Part shown: positions 1 through 7,132 of the stretch, in pieces
How positions within the stretch are numbered: position 1 is the stretch's first letter
Layout of the letters: every line of letters starts with the position of its first letter
Assembly (NCBI GenBank): GCA_905208635.1
Contig: CAJLPX010000026.1
Location: 1-27,705, forward strand
Direction: 5' to 3'
DNA: 27,705 nucleotides
DNA from: an uncultured Collinsella sp.
GTDB lineage: Bacteria > Actinomycetota > Coriobacteriia > Coriobacteriales > Coriobacteriaceae
Position numbers and translations under genes: made by a program
The notes under the pieces: model-generated
Told to the model about the DNA's origin: nothing
Database searches by the model: none
What the model saw: only the letters and a program-made list of their open reading frames with translations

Positions 1-2
1 TG

Positions 3-119
3 GCCGAGAACCCCGCCTGCTTCGACCCCAAGAAGCCGGCCAAGGAGGGCATGCGTGAGATCACCGAGCTGGTTAAGATCCGCATGACCAACCTCAACTC
101 TGTGGGCAAAGCAGAGTAA
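3..119 (+). CDS. fba: Class II fructose-1,6-bisphosphate aldolase, C-terminal end (partial)
   Basis: The window opens inside a reading frame that ends at the TAA at 117-119; only the last 38 residues are present. They read AENPACFDPKKPAKEGMREI and continue to a terminal SVGKAE. The pattern D-P-[KR]-K, then a helix with E..VK.RM, then S-x-GKA at the extreme C-terminus is what I recall for class II (zinc-dependent) fructose-bisphosphate aldolases, which cleave fructose-1,6-bisphosphate into DHAP and glyceraldehyde-3-phosphate in glycolysis. The catalytic histidines lie upstream of the window, so the call rests on the tail alone. Codon use is strongly C-ending, as expected for a highly expressed glycolytic gene. 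A nested inverted repeat with a strong stem-loop follows. Confidence 0.62.
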   Translation, partial: AENPACFDPKKPAKEGMREITELVKIRMTNLNSVGKAE

Positions 120-145
120 CAGCAAGGGTACTCTGATCCCACCGG

Positions 146-292
146 ACGGTTTGGGCGGGTCCCGTACTTAGTTTCCAAAACGTCCTCGCGCATGAAGGCC
201 CCCGTTGTCTCGCTTCTTCGAAGCGTTGACAACGGGGGCCTTCGCGCTGCGGAATGATTTTGGAAACTAAGTACGGGACCCGCCCAAACCGT
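146..292. repeat. Nested inverted repeat with 35-bp perfect arms
   Basis: The arms at 146-180 and 258-292 are exact reverse complements over 35 bp; the core half of each arm is GTCCCGTACTTAGTTTCC or its complement. They enclose a second independent 16-bp stem (194-209 / 228-243). The region after it (about 300-430) contains TCGCCCTTGTGGCGTT twice, at about 302 and 412, with diverged AACTAAG-containing sequence before each, so a decayed second copy of the right arm probably follows. No gene is seen in 120-452. Confidence 0.8.
194..243 (+). terminator. Strong stem-loop after fba, probable terminator
   Basis: GAAGGCCCCCGTTGTC (194-209) pairs perfectly with 228-243, and CGCTT/AAGCG (211-215 / 221-225) continues the stem inside the loop. 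It lies 75 bp after the aldolase stop. There is no good T-run after it, so it may stabilise the 3' end or terminate with help rather than act as a classical intrinsic terminator. Confidence 0.55.
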
Positions 293-452
293 TCTGCTCA
301 ATCGCCCTTGTGGCGTTAGTGTCGGAAAAATAAGACGTTGCTTTTTGCCCCCTGCGGAAAGATTGGGGAACTAAGCCCTCGTCCCTCCCAGGTTGACCTA
401 CTCGAGGTCGTCGCCCTTGTGGCGTTGGGGCTGAAAGGGTGGGGCGCGGGGG

Positions 453-1076
453 TTACTTGGTTGTTAGGGTTAGCAGGTCGTTGGGGGTTTTGAGGTTGTA
501 GGTGGCGTTTGGGATGTCTTGGTGTGATCCCCATGCTGCTCGGGCAAAACTGACCCCTGCTGAAGTTGCGCATTGTTCGTCGTAGACGGTGTCGCCAACG
601 TAGACGACGTTGCCAGGATTCGCGCCCGCACGTCGGAGATATTCGAGCATGGGTGCGGGTGCGGGTTTATGTTCGGTTGTGTCTTCGACAAGGATGATGT
701 GCTCAAAATACTTATCGAAACCAAGGGGTGCAATTTCTTTTGCGTATTCGTCGCGCGCACGTGAGGAGACGATGCCAAGTTTGCAGCCGCTATCGGCGAG
801 TGTTGCGATGACTTCAAGCAAACCTGGAAACACGCTGATGGTGCTTTTAAAGCTGGCGGCAACTTGGCACCAGCGATCCAACGTTGCCTGCGAGTAGATT
901 CCAAGTTTCTCAAGGGCATCCTTGCCGGGTATGCCGAGGGCAAATTCAAGCTCGTGTCGGGGGAGCGTTTTGCCGGTCTCTTCTTGGACAATCTGGACAA
1001 GCGATGATAGAACGCTTTCTTCTGTATCTGCCAATGTCCCATCAACGTCAAATACGATATGGTCAAAGTGCTTCAT
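453..1076 (-). CDS. HAD-superfamily hydrolase, phosphoglycolate phosphatase-like
   Basis: 207 residues. Motif I is FDVDGTLADT near residue 10, with the nucleophile Asp followed by the acid/base Asp two residues later. A helical cap follows, then motif II S (GIVSSRARDEY, about residue 105), a motif III lysine (EHKPAPAPML) and motif IV GDTVYDEQCA (about residue 162). This is the complete catalytic set of a Mg-dependent haloacid-dehalogenase phosphatase with a small alpha-helical cap, of the Gph/PpaX/YjjG type. The substrate cannot be read from sequence. The start is preceded by GAGAGAGGAG at a good distance. It lies 56 bp downstream of the AraC-type regulator on the same strand, so the two are probably co-transcribed; that may be simple read-through rather than a shared pathway. 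Confidence 0.85.
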   Translation of the reverse strand: MKHFDHIVFDVDGTLADTEESVLSSLVQIVQEETGKTLPRHELEFALGIPGKDALEKLGIYSQATLDRWCQVAASFKSTISVFPGLLEVIATLADSGCKLGIVSSRARDEYAKEIAPLGFDKYFEHIILVEDTTEHKPAPAPMLEYLRRAGANPGNVVYVGDTVYDEQCATSAGVSFARAAWGSHQDIPNATYNLKTPNDLLTLTTK

Positions 1077-1132
1077 ATGATTGCTCCTCTCTGTTGTTTG
1101 CCTGCAAGTTTGATGCGGTGACAGAAGAAAGG

Positions 1133-2071
1133 CTAGCGGGATTTCTGCCTGGTGCTATCGAGATTCTGCCTCGCTGCTCGATAGCTCGAAGGAGTGCATC
1201 CCATTTGTTCTTTAAATACCTGGCCAAGATGGCTTGCTGTCGCAAAGCCGCATTGGCGCGCGACTGTCTGGACCGTTCGCGTGGTGTGTGTCAAAAGTTC
1301 GCAAGCACGGTTTACGCGGTATGCGCGCAGATATGCCGCCGGGGTCGTTCCTGCGCAAGCTTCGATAATGCGGTAACACTCTCTTTCGCTTACGCCGGCT
1401 GCAGATGCCATCTGGGGCACATCTATAGCGGCTGCATAGTTCGCGCGGATATAGTCCAGGATTGCCTTGAACTGTACGTCGCGGTTGGTCATCCAAGAGG
1501 CGTTGTCGGAAGAAAAGAGCGGTTCGGCCTTGGCGTAAATCTGAATCCAGAGCTCTGACAAGCTATTCCGAAGCGCCATCTCGTTCTGCGGCCGTTGAAG
1601 GTCGTGGTTAAAGGAACTCTTTAGCAAATCGATAAAGGGCATATCGTCGGGGTTGGTGGGCGACCATTTGAGCACATCGACGCCTCGACATTGCAGTAAA
1701 GGATTGATATAGCGCTTTTGAAGGCGTCCCGCGGGATCGCCGAGCATCGACGGCTGAAAGATATGCAACATTTGAATGGCTGGTGCCGAATTGGGTGATT
1801 GCAGCGTGCTGTGCAAAACGCCGCCGTTGATAAAGCCGGCGGACCCTTCCTCAAAGCGTACGTGCTCATGAGCCGCGCGCGTTCGATAGTCAATCGCTCC
1901 CTGCTCCATGTAGAAAAGCTCAACCTCGGAATGCCAGTGCCAGGGGACGGAATTGCCCGGATAGCGAGCGAATTCTGCGCATTCGGCAATATAGGGCCAG
2001 TCTTCGGCGGTCTCGGGAAACGCTTCCTCGCGTCCTCCGCGGTGCAATTCTATGTGATCCATGTTTCGCAT
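1133..2071 (-). CDS. AraC-family transcriptional regulator with N-terminal cupin domain
   Basis: 312 residues. The N-terminal part has a cupin-type effector pocket: PWHWHSEVELFYMEQG at about residues 42-57 is the HxHxxxE-like cupin motif, followed by GSAGFINGGVLHS. The C-terminal ~100 residues are a double helix-turn-helix AraC domain: DYIRANYAAAIDVPQMASAA for the first HTH, then VARQCGFATASHLGQVFKEQ and GCTPSSYR for the second, which is the diagnostic part. Such proteins are cytosolic one-component sensors of small molecules, often sugars. The cluster offers no metabolic target apart from the HAD phosphatase. Two start codons lie close together (2071 and 2062), neither with a clear ribosome site; I keep the longer. 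Confidence 0.88.
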   Translation of the reverse strand: MRNMDHIELHRGGREEAFPETAEDWPYIAECAEFARYPGNSVPWHWHSEVELFYMEQGAIDYRTRAAHEHVRFEEGSAGFINGGVLHSTLQSPNSAPAIQMLHIFQPSMLGDPAGRLQKRYINPLLQCRGVDVLKWSPTNPDDMPFIDLLKSSFNHDLQRPQNEMALRNSLSELWIQIYAKAEPLFSSDNASWMTNRDVQFKAILDYIRANYAAAIDVPQMASAAGVSERECYRIIEACAGTTPAAYLRAYRVNRACELLTHTTRTVQTVARQCGFATASHLGQVFKEQMGCTPSSYRAARQNLDSTRQKSR

Positions 2072-2096
2072 GGCATCAGTATAAAGCGCGATGGGC

Positions 2097-2306
2097 TTAG
2101 ATTGCTCTTGCCTGTTCGGGGAACGCCTTGTCTAGGGATGCTTGGAGCTTTTCGAACGATGCTCGCAAGTTGAGGCTCTGGTCGGTTGAGCGTTTGGCTT
2201 TTGTGGTGGGGGAGTCGAGGAGGCCGTTTCTCTGTGTCGGGGGGAAGGAGAAAAGGTTTGCATGTTTTAGGGATGGCTGCTGTGCTGCGTCATTGGAAGA
2301 ATGCAT
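2097..2306 (-). CDS. Small ORF upstream of the AraC regulator, unrecognised
   Basis: A 69-residue frame with no family I recognise. In its favour: a GAGGAGG ribosome site 10 nt before the ATG, a stop only 26 bp before the AraC start, and a hydrophilic, helix-prone C-terminus (LRASFEKLQASLDKAFPEQA). Against it: a low-complexity N-terminal half and no start-to-stop codon bias like its neighbours. A second frame running in from about 2400 reads ARDLAANPERILLVDIEEAA before stopping near 2270, so this stretch may be the eroded remains of an older gene. The rest of 2307-2559 shows no gene. Confidence 0.25.
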   Translation of the reverse strand: MHSSNDAAQQPSLKHANLFSFPPTQRNGLLDSPTTKAKRSTDQSLNLRASFEKLQASLDKAFPEQARAI

Positions 2307-2559
2307 GCTTTTGCGGCCTCCTCGATATCCACCAAAAGGATGCGCTCGGGGTTTGCTGCTAGGTCCCGTGCGCTGGCTACATTATGCCGCCGCTGCCGCA
2401 AAGAAGCGCTAAAGAAAGGCTTAACCTGGTTTAGTGTTACGATGAAACTGCAGGTCAGATGTATCGAGTAACACTCTTGAAAGGTTTTGAGCTTAAGGGC
2501 TTTCTAAGGTTTGTGACGTGGATGTGGCGCGGACGTGCGGAGCGTGTGAATGCTCGCTG

Positions 2560-2751
2560 TTAGCGCTGCGGCTCTGTGGCGCGCACCTGCTCGATGACCT
2601 TTTCCATCGTGGCGTCGATGCGATCTTTTTTGAGCTCGCATTCCCAGATAGTTATGGGCGTCCAGCCCATTTGAGTGAGTGCTGCCACGGCAGCGTGGTC
2701 ACGCTCGACGTTGCGACGGAACTTTGCCTCCCAAAACTCAACATTGCGCTT
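2560..2751 (-). pseudogene. vsr: C-terminal half of the Vsr domain, in the shifted frame
   Basis: In the frame one base away, the sequence from 2751 downward reads KRNVEFWEAKFRRNVERDHA, then GWTPITIWECELKKDRIDAT and ends at a TAG after ATEPQR. This is the expected continuation of a very-short-patch-repair endonuclease: the FW..K...NVERD helix, then WxxxxxWEC, whose Cys completes the zinc site begun by CFWH and CPKC upstream. Restoring one base between 2751 and 2752 would give a single ~328-residue Nudix-Vsr protein. Vsr nicks 5' to the T of T:G mismatches left by 5-methylcytosine deamination and is usually encoded next to a cytosine methylase; none is in this window. The break may be a real mutation or a sequencing error. 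Confidence 0.8.
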
Positions 2752-3545
2752 GGCTGGCTCGGATTGCACTTGGGGCAGCGATGCCAAAAGCAACCGTTGA
2801 CGAAGATGGCGATCTTGCGCCCGGGGAAGGCGATGTCGGGCTTGCCGGGAACCTTCCATTCCAAGCGATAACCCGTAAGGCCCGCTGCCCGCAGGCGCTG
2901 TCGTACGAGCAGCTCGGGCTTGGTGTTGGCGCGCTTGTTGCCCTTCATGGACTTTTTGATGGCGGCGCGACGGCGCACCAGTTCGCGCTCGTCGGCGGAA
3001 AGGCCCGAGGTATCGATGCCGTCGAGCAGACCGGGCTTGGGACGCTTTTTGCTGCGGCGTTTAGGTGCGCGCTTGGGTTTGGTGGCGGGTTTGTCGGTTG
3101 TGTTGGGCGCGGCGTCATCGGCGGAGCTTGCCTCAAGCCGATCTTCCTTTAACTCAATCAGAGCATCAATGAGCCCCTTGTCGGCGGGCATCCATTCCAC
3201 CGTGGCAAGCGAGGTGCGTGGAATCCAGCGGATATCAAGCTGGCGGTCGTGTTTCTGGGGCTCATCGGATTCATCGGCGAGCGAGCAGTAGTAACACTCC
3301 ATGGAGAGATGAAAATCGGGGTAGTCATACTCAACGGTGTAGAAATCACGCAGGTTGGTGACTTTTACCTGTAGCTCTTCCATAAGCTCGCGGCGCACGG
3401 CGTCTTCGGGTGTCTCGCCGCGCATGAGCTTGCCACCGGGGAACTCCCAAAGTCCCTGCATGTCGCCATAGCCGCGCTGCACAGCCAGTAGCTCGTCGGA
3501 TCCTTCCTTGCGAATGATCCCGGCGGCAACATGAACAGTCTTCAA
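2652..3545 (-). CDS. Nudix hydrolase (MutT-like) fused to N-terminal part of Vsr endonuclease; frame runs out after a frameshift
   Basis: 297 residues from a TTG start at 3545, chosen because GAGAGGA lies 6-7 nt upstream and the Nudix fold begins there (MKTVHVAAGIIRKEG). The Nudix box runs G38 to V60 (GGKLMRGETPEDAV then RRELMEELQV), with the metal-binding REXXEE intact, so the N-terminal domain should hydrolyse a (d)NTP-like substrate as in MutT or CTP pyrophosphohydrolases. A basic linker (KPKRAPKRRSKKRPKPG, about 140-160) leads to a Vsr domain: NTKPELLVRQRLRAAGL, then PDIAFPGRKIAIFVNGCFWH and CPKC of the zinc site. At residue 265 one base is missing and the frame changes to unrelated sequence ending at 2652. 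The Nudix half should still be made. Divergent from the ABC operon. Confidence 0.82.
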   Translation of the reverse strand: MKTVHVAAGIIRKEGSDELLAVQRGYGDMQGLWEFPGGKLMRGETPEDAVRRELMEELQVKVTNLRDFYTVEYDYPDFHLSMECYYCSLADESDEPQKHDRQLDIRWIPRTSLATVEWMPADKGLIDALIELKEDRLEASSADDAAPNTTDKPATKPKRAPKRRSKKRPKPGLLDGIDTSGLSADERELVRRRAAIKKSMKGNKRANTKPELLVRQRLRAAGLTGYRLEWKVPGKPDIAFPGRKIAIFVNGCFWHRCPKCNPSQPSAMLSFGRQSSVATSSVTTLPWQHSLKWAGRP

Positions 3546-3592
3546 CAGGAGTCCTCTCTCAACATCAACACGTGGCAGGGTAGCTACCCCTA

Positions 3593-3620
3593 CCTTACAC
3601 AACGGTAAGGCAAGCGTAAG
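3593..3620. promoter_or_regulatory. Candidate operator CCTTAC-N6-GTAAGG in the nudix/ABC divergent region
   Basis: CCTTAC (3593-3598) and GTAAGG (3605-3610) form a perfect 6-bp dyad with a 6-bp centre, followed by a further GTAAG at 3616-3620. It lies between the divergent nudix gene (start 3545) and the ABC operon (start 3694). Dyads of this form are typical of MerR- or TetR-type operators in actinobacteria; no such regulator is adjacent. A second 9-bp dyad, TTCTTGCGA (3646-3654) and TCGCAAGAA (3675-3683), overlaps the ribosome site of the ABC ATPase. Confidence 0.45.
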
Positions 3621-3693
3621 CCATATCGATGGTAGCCGACTCGGCTTCTTGCGACTATAGATGCCGTAGACTAATCGCAAGAAAGGACTCGGT

Positions 3694-4479
3694 ATGCAAA
3701 CCACGCACATGGCGACCCCGGTACTGGAGGTCGCGCATCTCGAAAAGGTATATGGAGCGCTGGGCAACGTGACTCGCGCGCTCAACGACGTCAGCTTTAC
3801 CGTCAACCGCGGCGAATTCGTTGGCATCATGGGCGCCTCGGGCTCGGGCAAGTCGACGTTGCTCAACTGCGTCTCGACCATCGATAGCGCCACGAGCGGC
3901 ACCATCCGCATCAACGGCCAGGACGTGACGCGCATGAAGCAGGCCAAGCTCTCGCAGTTCCGCCGCGAGGAGCTCGGCTTTATCTTCCAGGACTCCAACC
4001 TGCTCGATACACTCACGGCACGCGAGAATATCGCCCTGCCGCTCACCATTGCCCGCACAAACTCGGCAGAGATCTCGACCCGCGTGCAGGATGTGGCAGC
4101 GCGCCTGTCCATCAGTCAGGTGCTCGACAAGTATCCCTACCAGATGTCCGGCGGTCAGCAGCAGCGCGTTGCCGCGGCTCGTGCGCTCGTCACCGACCCC
4201 ACCATGATCATGGCCGACGAGCCCACCGGCGCCCTCGATTCCAAGAGCGCCCGCCTGCTGCTCGAGAGCCTGGAGGCCCTGAATCGCCGCCTGCGCGCCA
4301 CCGTTCTCATGGTCACGCACGATAGCTTTGCTGCAAGTTACACGAGCCGCGTGCTGTTTATCCGCGACGGCAAGATCTTCACCGAGCTGCGCCGCGGCGA
4401 CACCGACCGCCGGGAGTTCTTCGACCGCATTATGGAGGTCGTTGCCATGATGGGCGGTGAGGGCTCCGATGCTCTGTAA
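3694..4479 (+). CDS. ABC transporter ATPase, BceA/MacB-type
   Basis: 261 residues. Walker A is GASGSGKSTLLN (about residues 45-56), the Q-loop lies in LGFIFQDSNLLD, the ABC signature is MSGGQQQRVAAARAL, Walker B is MIMADEPTGALDS, and the switch His is in VTHD. The signature SGGQQQR and the EPTGALD Walker B are typical of the MacB/LolD/BceA clade of ATPases that energise FtsX-fold permeases acting as mechanotransmitters or removing antimicrobial peptides from membrane targets. GAAAGGA precedes the ATG. The permease gene overlaps the last 11 bp, indicating translational coupling. No BceRS-type two-component system is next to it. Confidence 0.93.
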   Translation: MQTTHMATPVLEVAHLEKVYGALGNVTRALNDVSFTVNRGEFVGIMGASGSGKSTLLNCVSTIDSATSGTIRINGQDVTRMKQAKLSQFRREELGFIFQDSNLLDTLTARENIALPLTIARTNSAEISTRVQDVAARLSISQVLDKYPYQMSGGQQQRVAAARALVTDPTMIMADEPTGALDSKSARLLLESLEALNRRLRATVLMVTHDSFAASYTSRVLFIRDGKIFTELRRGDTDRREFFDRIMEVVAMMGGEGSDAL

Positions 4480-6670
4480 ACTCGCTTGGGGCAACGTCCG
4501 CCGCGCCGGCCGCGACTACCTCGTCTACCTTTTGACGCTCACCCTGGGCGTCACCGTCTTCTATGCCTTTAACACCGTCTCGATGCAGGTCGACATTGCC
4601 GGCATCGATGAAGAGGGCTTGGCGCAGGTTATGGGCAGCATGCTCGGCTACCTGACGTACTTTTTGGCCGGTGTCATGGCCTTTTTGATGGTGTATGCCA
4701 ATAACTTCATCATGAAACGCCGCAAGAAGGAGTTTGGCCTGTACCAGGTGCTCGGCATGGGGCGCGGGCGCGTCGCCACGATCATGGCGCTCGAGACGGT
4801 GATCGTTTCGGTCGGCGCCTTTGTCGCCGGCATTGTGCTGGGCGTGGGGCTTTCCCAGCTCATGACGTTCTTTACGGCTTCACTCTTCAAGACGCAGATC
4901 GCCAATTTCCACTTCTTCTTCTCGGTGCATGCGTTCAACCTGACCCTTGCCTGCATGCTCGTAATGTTTGTGCTCACGCTGCTGCTGAACCTTCGCGCCG
5001 TGCGTCGTACCAAACTCATCGAGCTTATGGGTGCCGAGCGTCGCAACGAGAGTATCAAGACACGCAACCCCTGGATCGCGATTGCCATCTTTGCTGTGGG
5101 CGCGGTGCTTGTGGGCGTGGCCTATTACCGTCTGCTGCGCGACGGGTTCCCGCTCACCGCGACCGATACCAAGCTGCAGGAGGCCATGAACCAGTTTGGT
5201 ATCACCACGGCCATGGTTACGGTGGGTACCTTTGCCCTGTTCTGGGGCCTTTCGGGCATGCTTATCAAGCTGCTGCAGGGCCTGCGCAGCGTCTATTGGC
5301 GCGGCCTCAATATGTTTACCGTACGCCAGCTTGCGGCCAAGGTCAATACGGTGTGCTTTTCGATGGGCGTCATCGCGATGATCCTGTTTTTGGCCATCAC
5401 CTCGGTGACGTGCGGTATGTCGATCGCCAACGTGATGAACGAAAACCTGGAGCGCTATAACCCTGTTGACGTGTCTCAGACGTATGTCTATTACACGCCC
5501 GAAACGCTCGACTACTACAAGGAGTATGTCAATCCGTCTGAGGCCGATCGCATGGTGCTGGCCGATGCAACGGTCGATTTGTACGCTGCATGGCATGGCG
5601 AGCGCAAGTCGGCGGACAACAACGACGAGACCGGCAAAAAGGTCAATATCGCCGATGTTGCCGGTGAGCATGTGCAGATCGATTCGTATCTGAGTTACCC
5701 GCTTGGCGGCTCGGGTCCCTCGGTAGCTGCAGGCGAGATGTGCAAGGCCATGGGCGAAAAGCTCCCCAAGGTGCTCGAGGGTAGCAATGCCGATGATATG
5801 GGCCTGTTTGTGACGCCGGCGAGCCAGTACAACAAGCTGCGCCAGATGATGGGCGAGGAGCCGGTGAGCATTGGCCGCGACCAGTACGTGCTTACGTGTG
5901 ATATGGGCGGTGAGCTGGGCGACCTGTACACCAAATATATGGCCGGCGGCCATACCCTCACCTTGGGTGGGCATGAGCTCAAGCCCGCAACCGATAAGTC
6001 GGACAAGGACACGGCGGCCATCGCCAACTCGGGGCTCGGTAGCAATCCCGGTACCGTGGTCGTTGCCGATAAGCTGCTGTCCCAGCTTAATCTGCAGCCG
6101 TATGCCAGCAACCTGCTCGTTAACTACAAGCGAGGGATGGATGTTGCCGAGGCCGATGAGCTCATTAAATACACTATGCTCGACAACCTGCTCGTTGACG
6201 GCAAGGAGCCGGGTTCGTGGGGAGTCTTCGTGACACGCTCCGAGCTATATACGCAGGCAGCGCAGATGAACGGCATGATTAGCTATCTGGCTATCTACAT
6301 CGGCTTTGTACTGGTCGTTGCATGCGCGGCAATTCTGTCGATCCAGCAGCTCTCCAACGTGGCAGATGGCAGCCGCAGCTATCGCGTGCTGGCGCAGATC
6401 GGCTGTGACGACCGCCAGATTCGCCATTCGGTGATGGCACAGCAAGCGGTGTTCTTCCTGTTCCCGCTGGCAGTGGGTCTGGCGCACTCCTTTGTGGCGC
6501 TCAAGGTGATCATCGAGCTGGTGAGCACGTTTGGCAACATGAGCATCGGCGGCACGGTGGGCCTCACCTGTGCGATTTTCCTGGCAGCCTACGGCGGCTA
6601 CTTCCTGGTAACGTACCTCATGAGCACCGGCATGGTGCGAGCTGCCATCGCCACCCGCTATAGTGAGTAA
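4469..6670 (+). CDS. FtsX-like ABC permease, BceB-type (10 TM, large extracellular domain)
   Basis: 733 residues from the ATG at 4469 (a GTG at 4457 would add four residues; the ATG sits behind GTGAGGG and gives MLCKLAWGNVRRAGRDYLVY, the usual BceB opening). Seven membrane segments occur in the first ~330 residues. A soluble extracellular domain of about 250 residues follows, rich in Asp/Tyr/Gly, and then three more segments (MISYLAIYIGFVLVVACAAI and two after it). This 7 + large loop + 3 layout is the BceB/VraG arrangement, where the loop binds lantibiotics or lipid-cycle peptides such as bacitracin. With the coupled ATPase it should give detoxification of cell-wall-active peptides or signal their flux. 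The substrate is not readable. Confidence 0.9.
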   Translation: MLCKLAWGNVRRAGRDYLVYLLTLTLGVTVFYAFNTVSMQVDIAGIDEEGLAQVMGSMLGYLTYFLAGVMAFLMVYANNFIMKRRKKEFGLYQVLGMGRGRVATIMALETVIVSVGAFVAGIVLGVGLSQLMTFFTASLFKTQIANFHFFFSVHAFNLTLACMLVMFVLTLLLNLRAVRRTKLIELMGAERRNESIKTRNPWIAIAIFAVGAVLVGVAYYRLLRDGFPLTATDTKLQEAMNQFGITTAMVTVGTFALFWGLSGMLIKLLQGLRSVYWRGLNMFTVRQLAAKVNTVCFSMGVIAMILFLAITSVTCGMSIANVMNENLERYNPVDVSQTYVYYTPETLDYYKEYVNPSEADRMVLADATVDLYAAWHGERKSADNNDETGKKVNIADVAGEHVQIDSYLSYPLGGSGPSVAAGEMCKAMGEKLPKVLEGSNADDMGLFVTPASQYNKLRQMMGEEPVSIGRDQYVLTCDMGGELGDLYTKYMAGGHTLTLGGHELKPATDKSDKDTAAIANSGLGSNPGTVVVADKLLSQLNLQPYASNLLVNYKRGMDVAEADELIKYTMLDNLLVDGKEPGSWGVFVTRSELYTQAAQMNGMISYLAIYIGFVLVVACAAILSIQQLSNVADGSRSYRVLAQIGCDDRQIRHSVMAQQAVFFLFPLAVGLAHSFVALKVIIELVSTFGNMSIGGTVGLTCAIFLAAYGGYFLVTYLMSTGMVRAAIATRYSE

Positions 6671-6706
6671 CAGACGGGCAAAACCGTCGCAAAATCAGAG
6701 CGAATA

Positions 6707-6748
6707 ACCGCCGCGAAGGGAGTCCAGCTCCCTTCGCGGCGGTATTTT
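6707..6748 (+). terminator. Intrinsic terminator of the BceAB-like operon
   Basis: ACCGCCGCGAAGGGAG (6707-6722) pairs perfectly with 6728-6743 around a 5-nt loop, followed by ATTTTG. It lies 37 bp after the permease stop. The same CCGCCGCGA core is reused in terminators at 6911, 11491 and 25259. Confidence 0.88.
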
Positions 6749-6771
6749 GCGTATCTAGAGCATCTCAGATG

Positions 6772-6892
6772 CAAGTGAGTAGGCTTTTTTGGATCTGCCG
6801 AGCACATCGCGGCAAGTGCTCAATAAAATCGCAGGTCAGGGCTGTGGCGTTTTGAGGTGTGCTCGGCATCCCGCCAAAAGCCTACTCACTTG
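6772..6892. repeat. Dispersed hairpin element, copy 1
   Basis: CAAGTGAGTAGGCTTTT (6772-6788) and its exact reverse complement (6876-6892) flank an 87-bp core containing a second pair, CCGAGCAC / GTGCTCGG, and the string CGCAGGTCAGGGCTGTGGCG. A diverged copy of the entire element occurs at 25321-25441, followed in both places by the same terminator and AAACCTGCCAAAA block. There is no reading frame in the element. It looks like a non-autonomous palindromic repeat rather than a gene. Confidence 0.82.
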
Positions 6893-6901
6893 GTTTTTAC
6901 C

Positions 6902-7042
6902 GCTAGAAGACCGCCGCGAGGGAAAGCAGCTCCCTCGCGGCGGTTGGCGTTTGCCCAGATAAAACCTGCCAAAACAAACCTGTCCCTTTTTAGCAGGTTA
7001 TCGCTTCCAAAAGTCGAGGATCAGCGTGGTGCCTTTTGGTGG
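6902..7042. repeat. Left direct repeat: terminator plus the 3' tail of a LuxR gene
   Basis: This stretch matches 11484-11616 at most positions. It holds the CCGCCGCGAGGGA terminator stem (6911-6923 / 6931-6943), the block around AAACCTGCCAAAACAAACC, then minus-strand coding sequence for TTLILDFWKR and a stop (7002-7031). The same end, TTLILHFWKR and stop, closes the intact LuxR gene at 11583. The left copy is therefore a truncated LuxR 3' end without the rest of its gene. Confidence 0.8.
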
Positions 7043-7065
7043 AGGGGGGATATTGATTAATTCGG

Positions 7066-7101
7066 GTAACATTTTTTTAACGCCGGGAACGATGTTAAAA
7101 T
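7066..7101 (+). promoter_or_regulatory. Candidate promoter/operator of the accessory cassette
   Basis: AT-rich stretch before the regulator at 7133. TTTTAAC (7075-7081) and GTTAAAA (7094-7100) form a dyad 12 bp apart, and the right half (TAAAAT) could serve as a -10 box. No convincing -35 box was identified. Confidence 0.3.
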
Positions 7102-7132
7102 ACCAAAAATGCTATCTAGGAGCTTTGATTCT

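Noticed and set aside
884..1558. 224-residue plus-strand frame overlapping the AraC and HAD genes
   Set aside because: Antisense to two genes with full family motifs; no recognisable product of its own.
2307..2559. A further gene between the small ORF and the nudix-vsr locus
   Set aside because: Only a short frame (…ARDLAANPERILLVDIEEAA…) without start or motifs is seen; too little to call.
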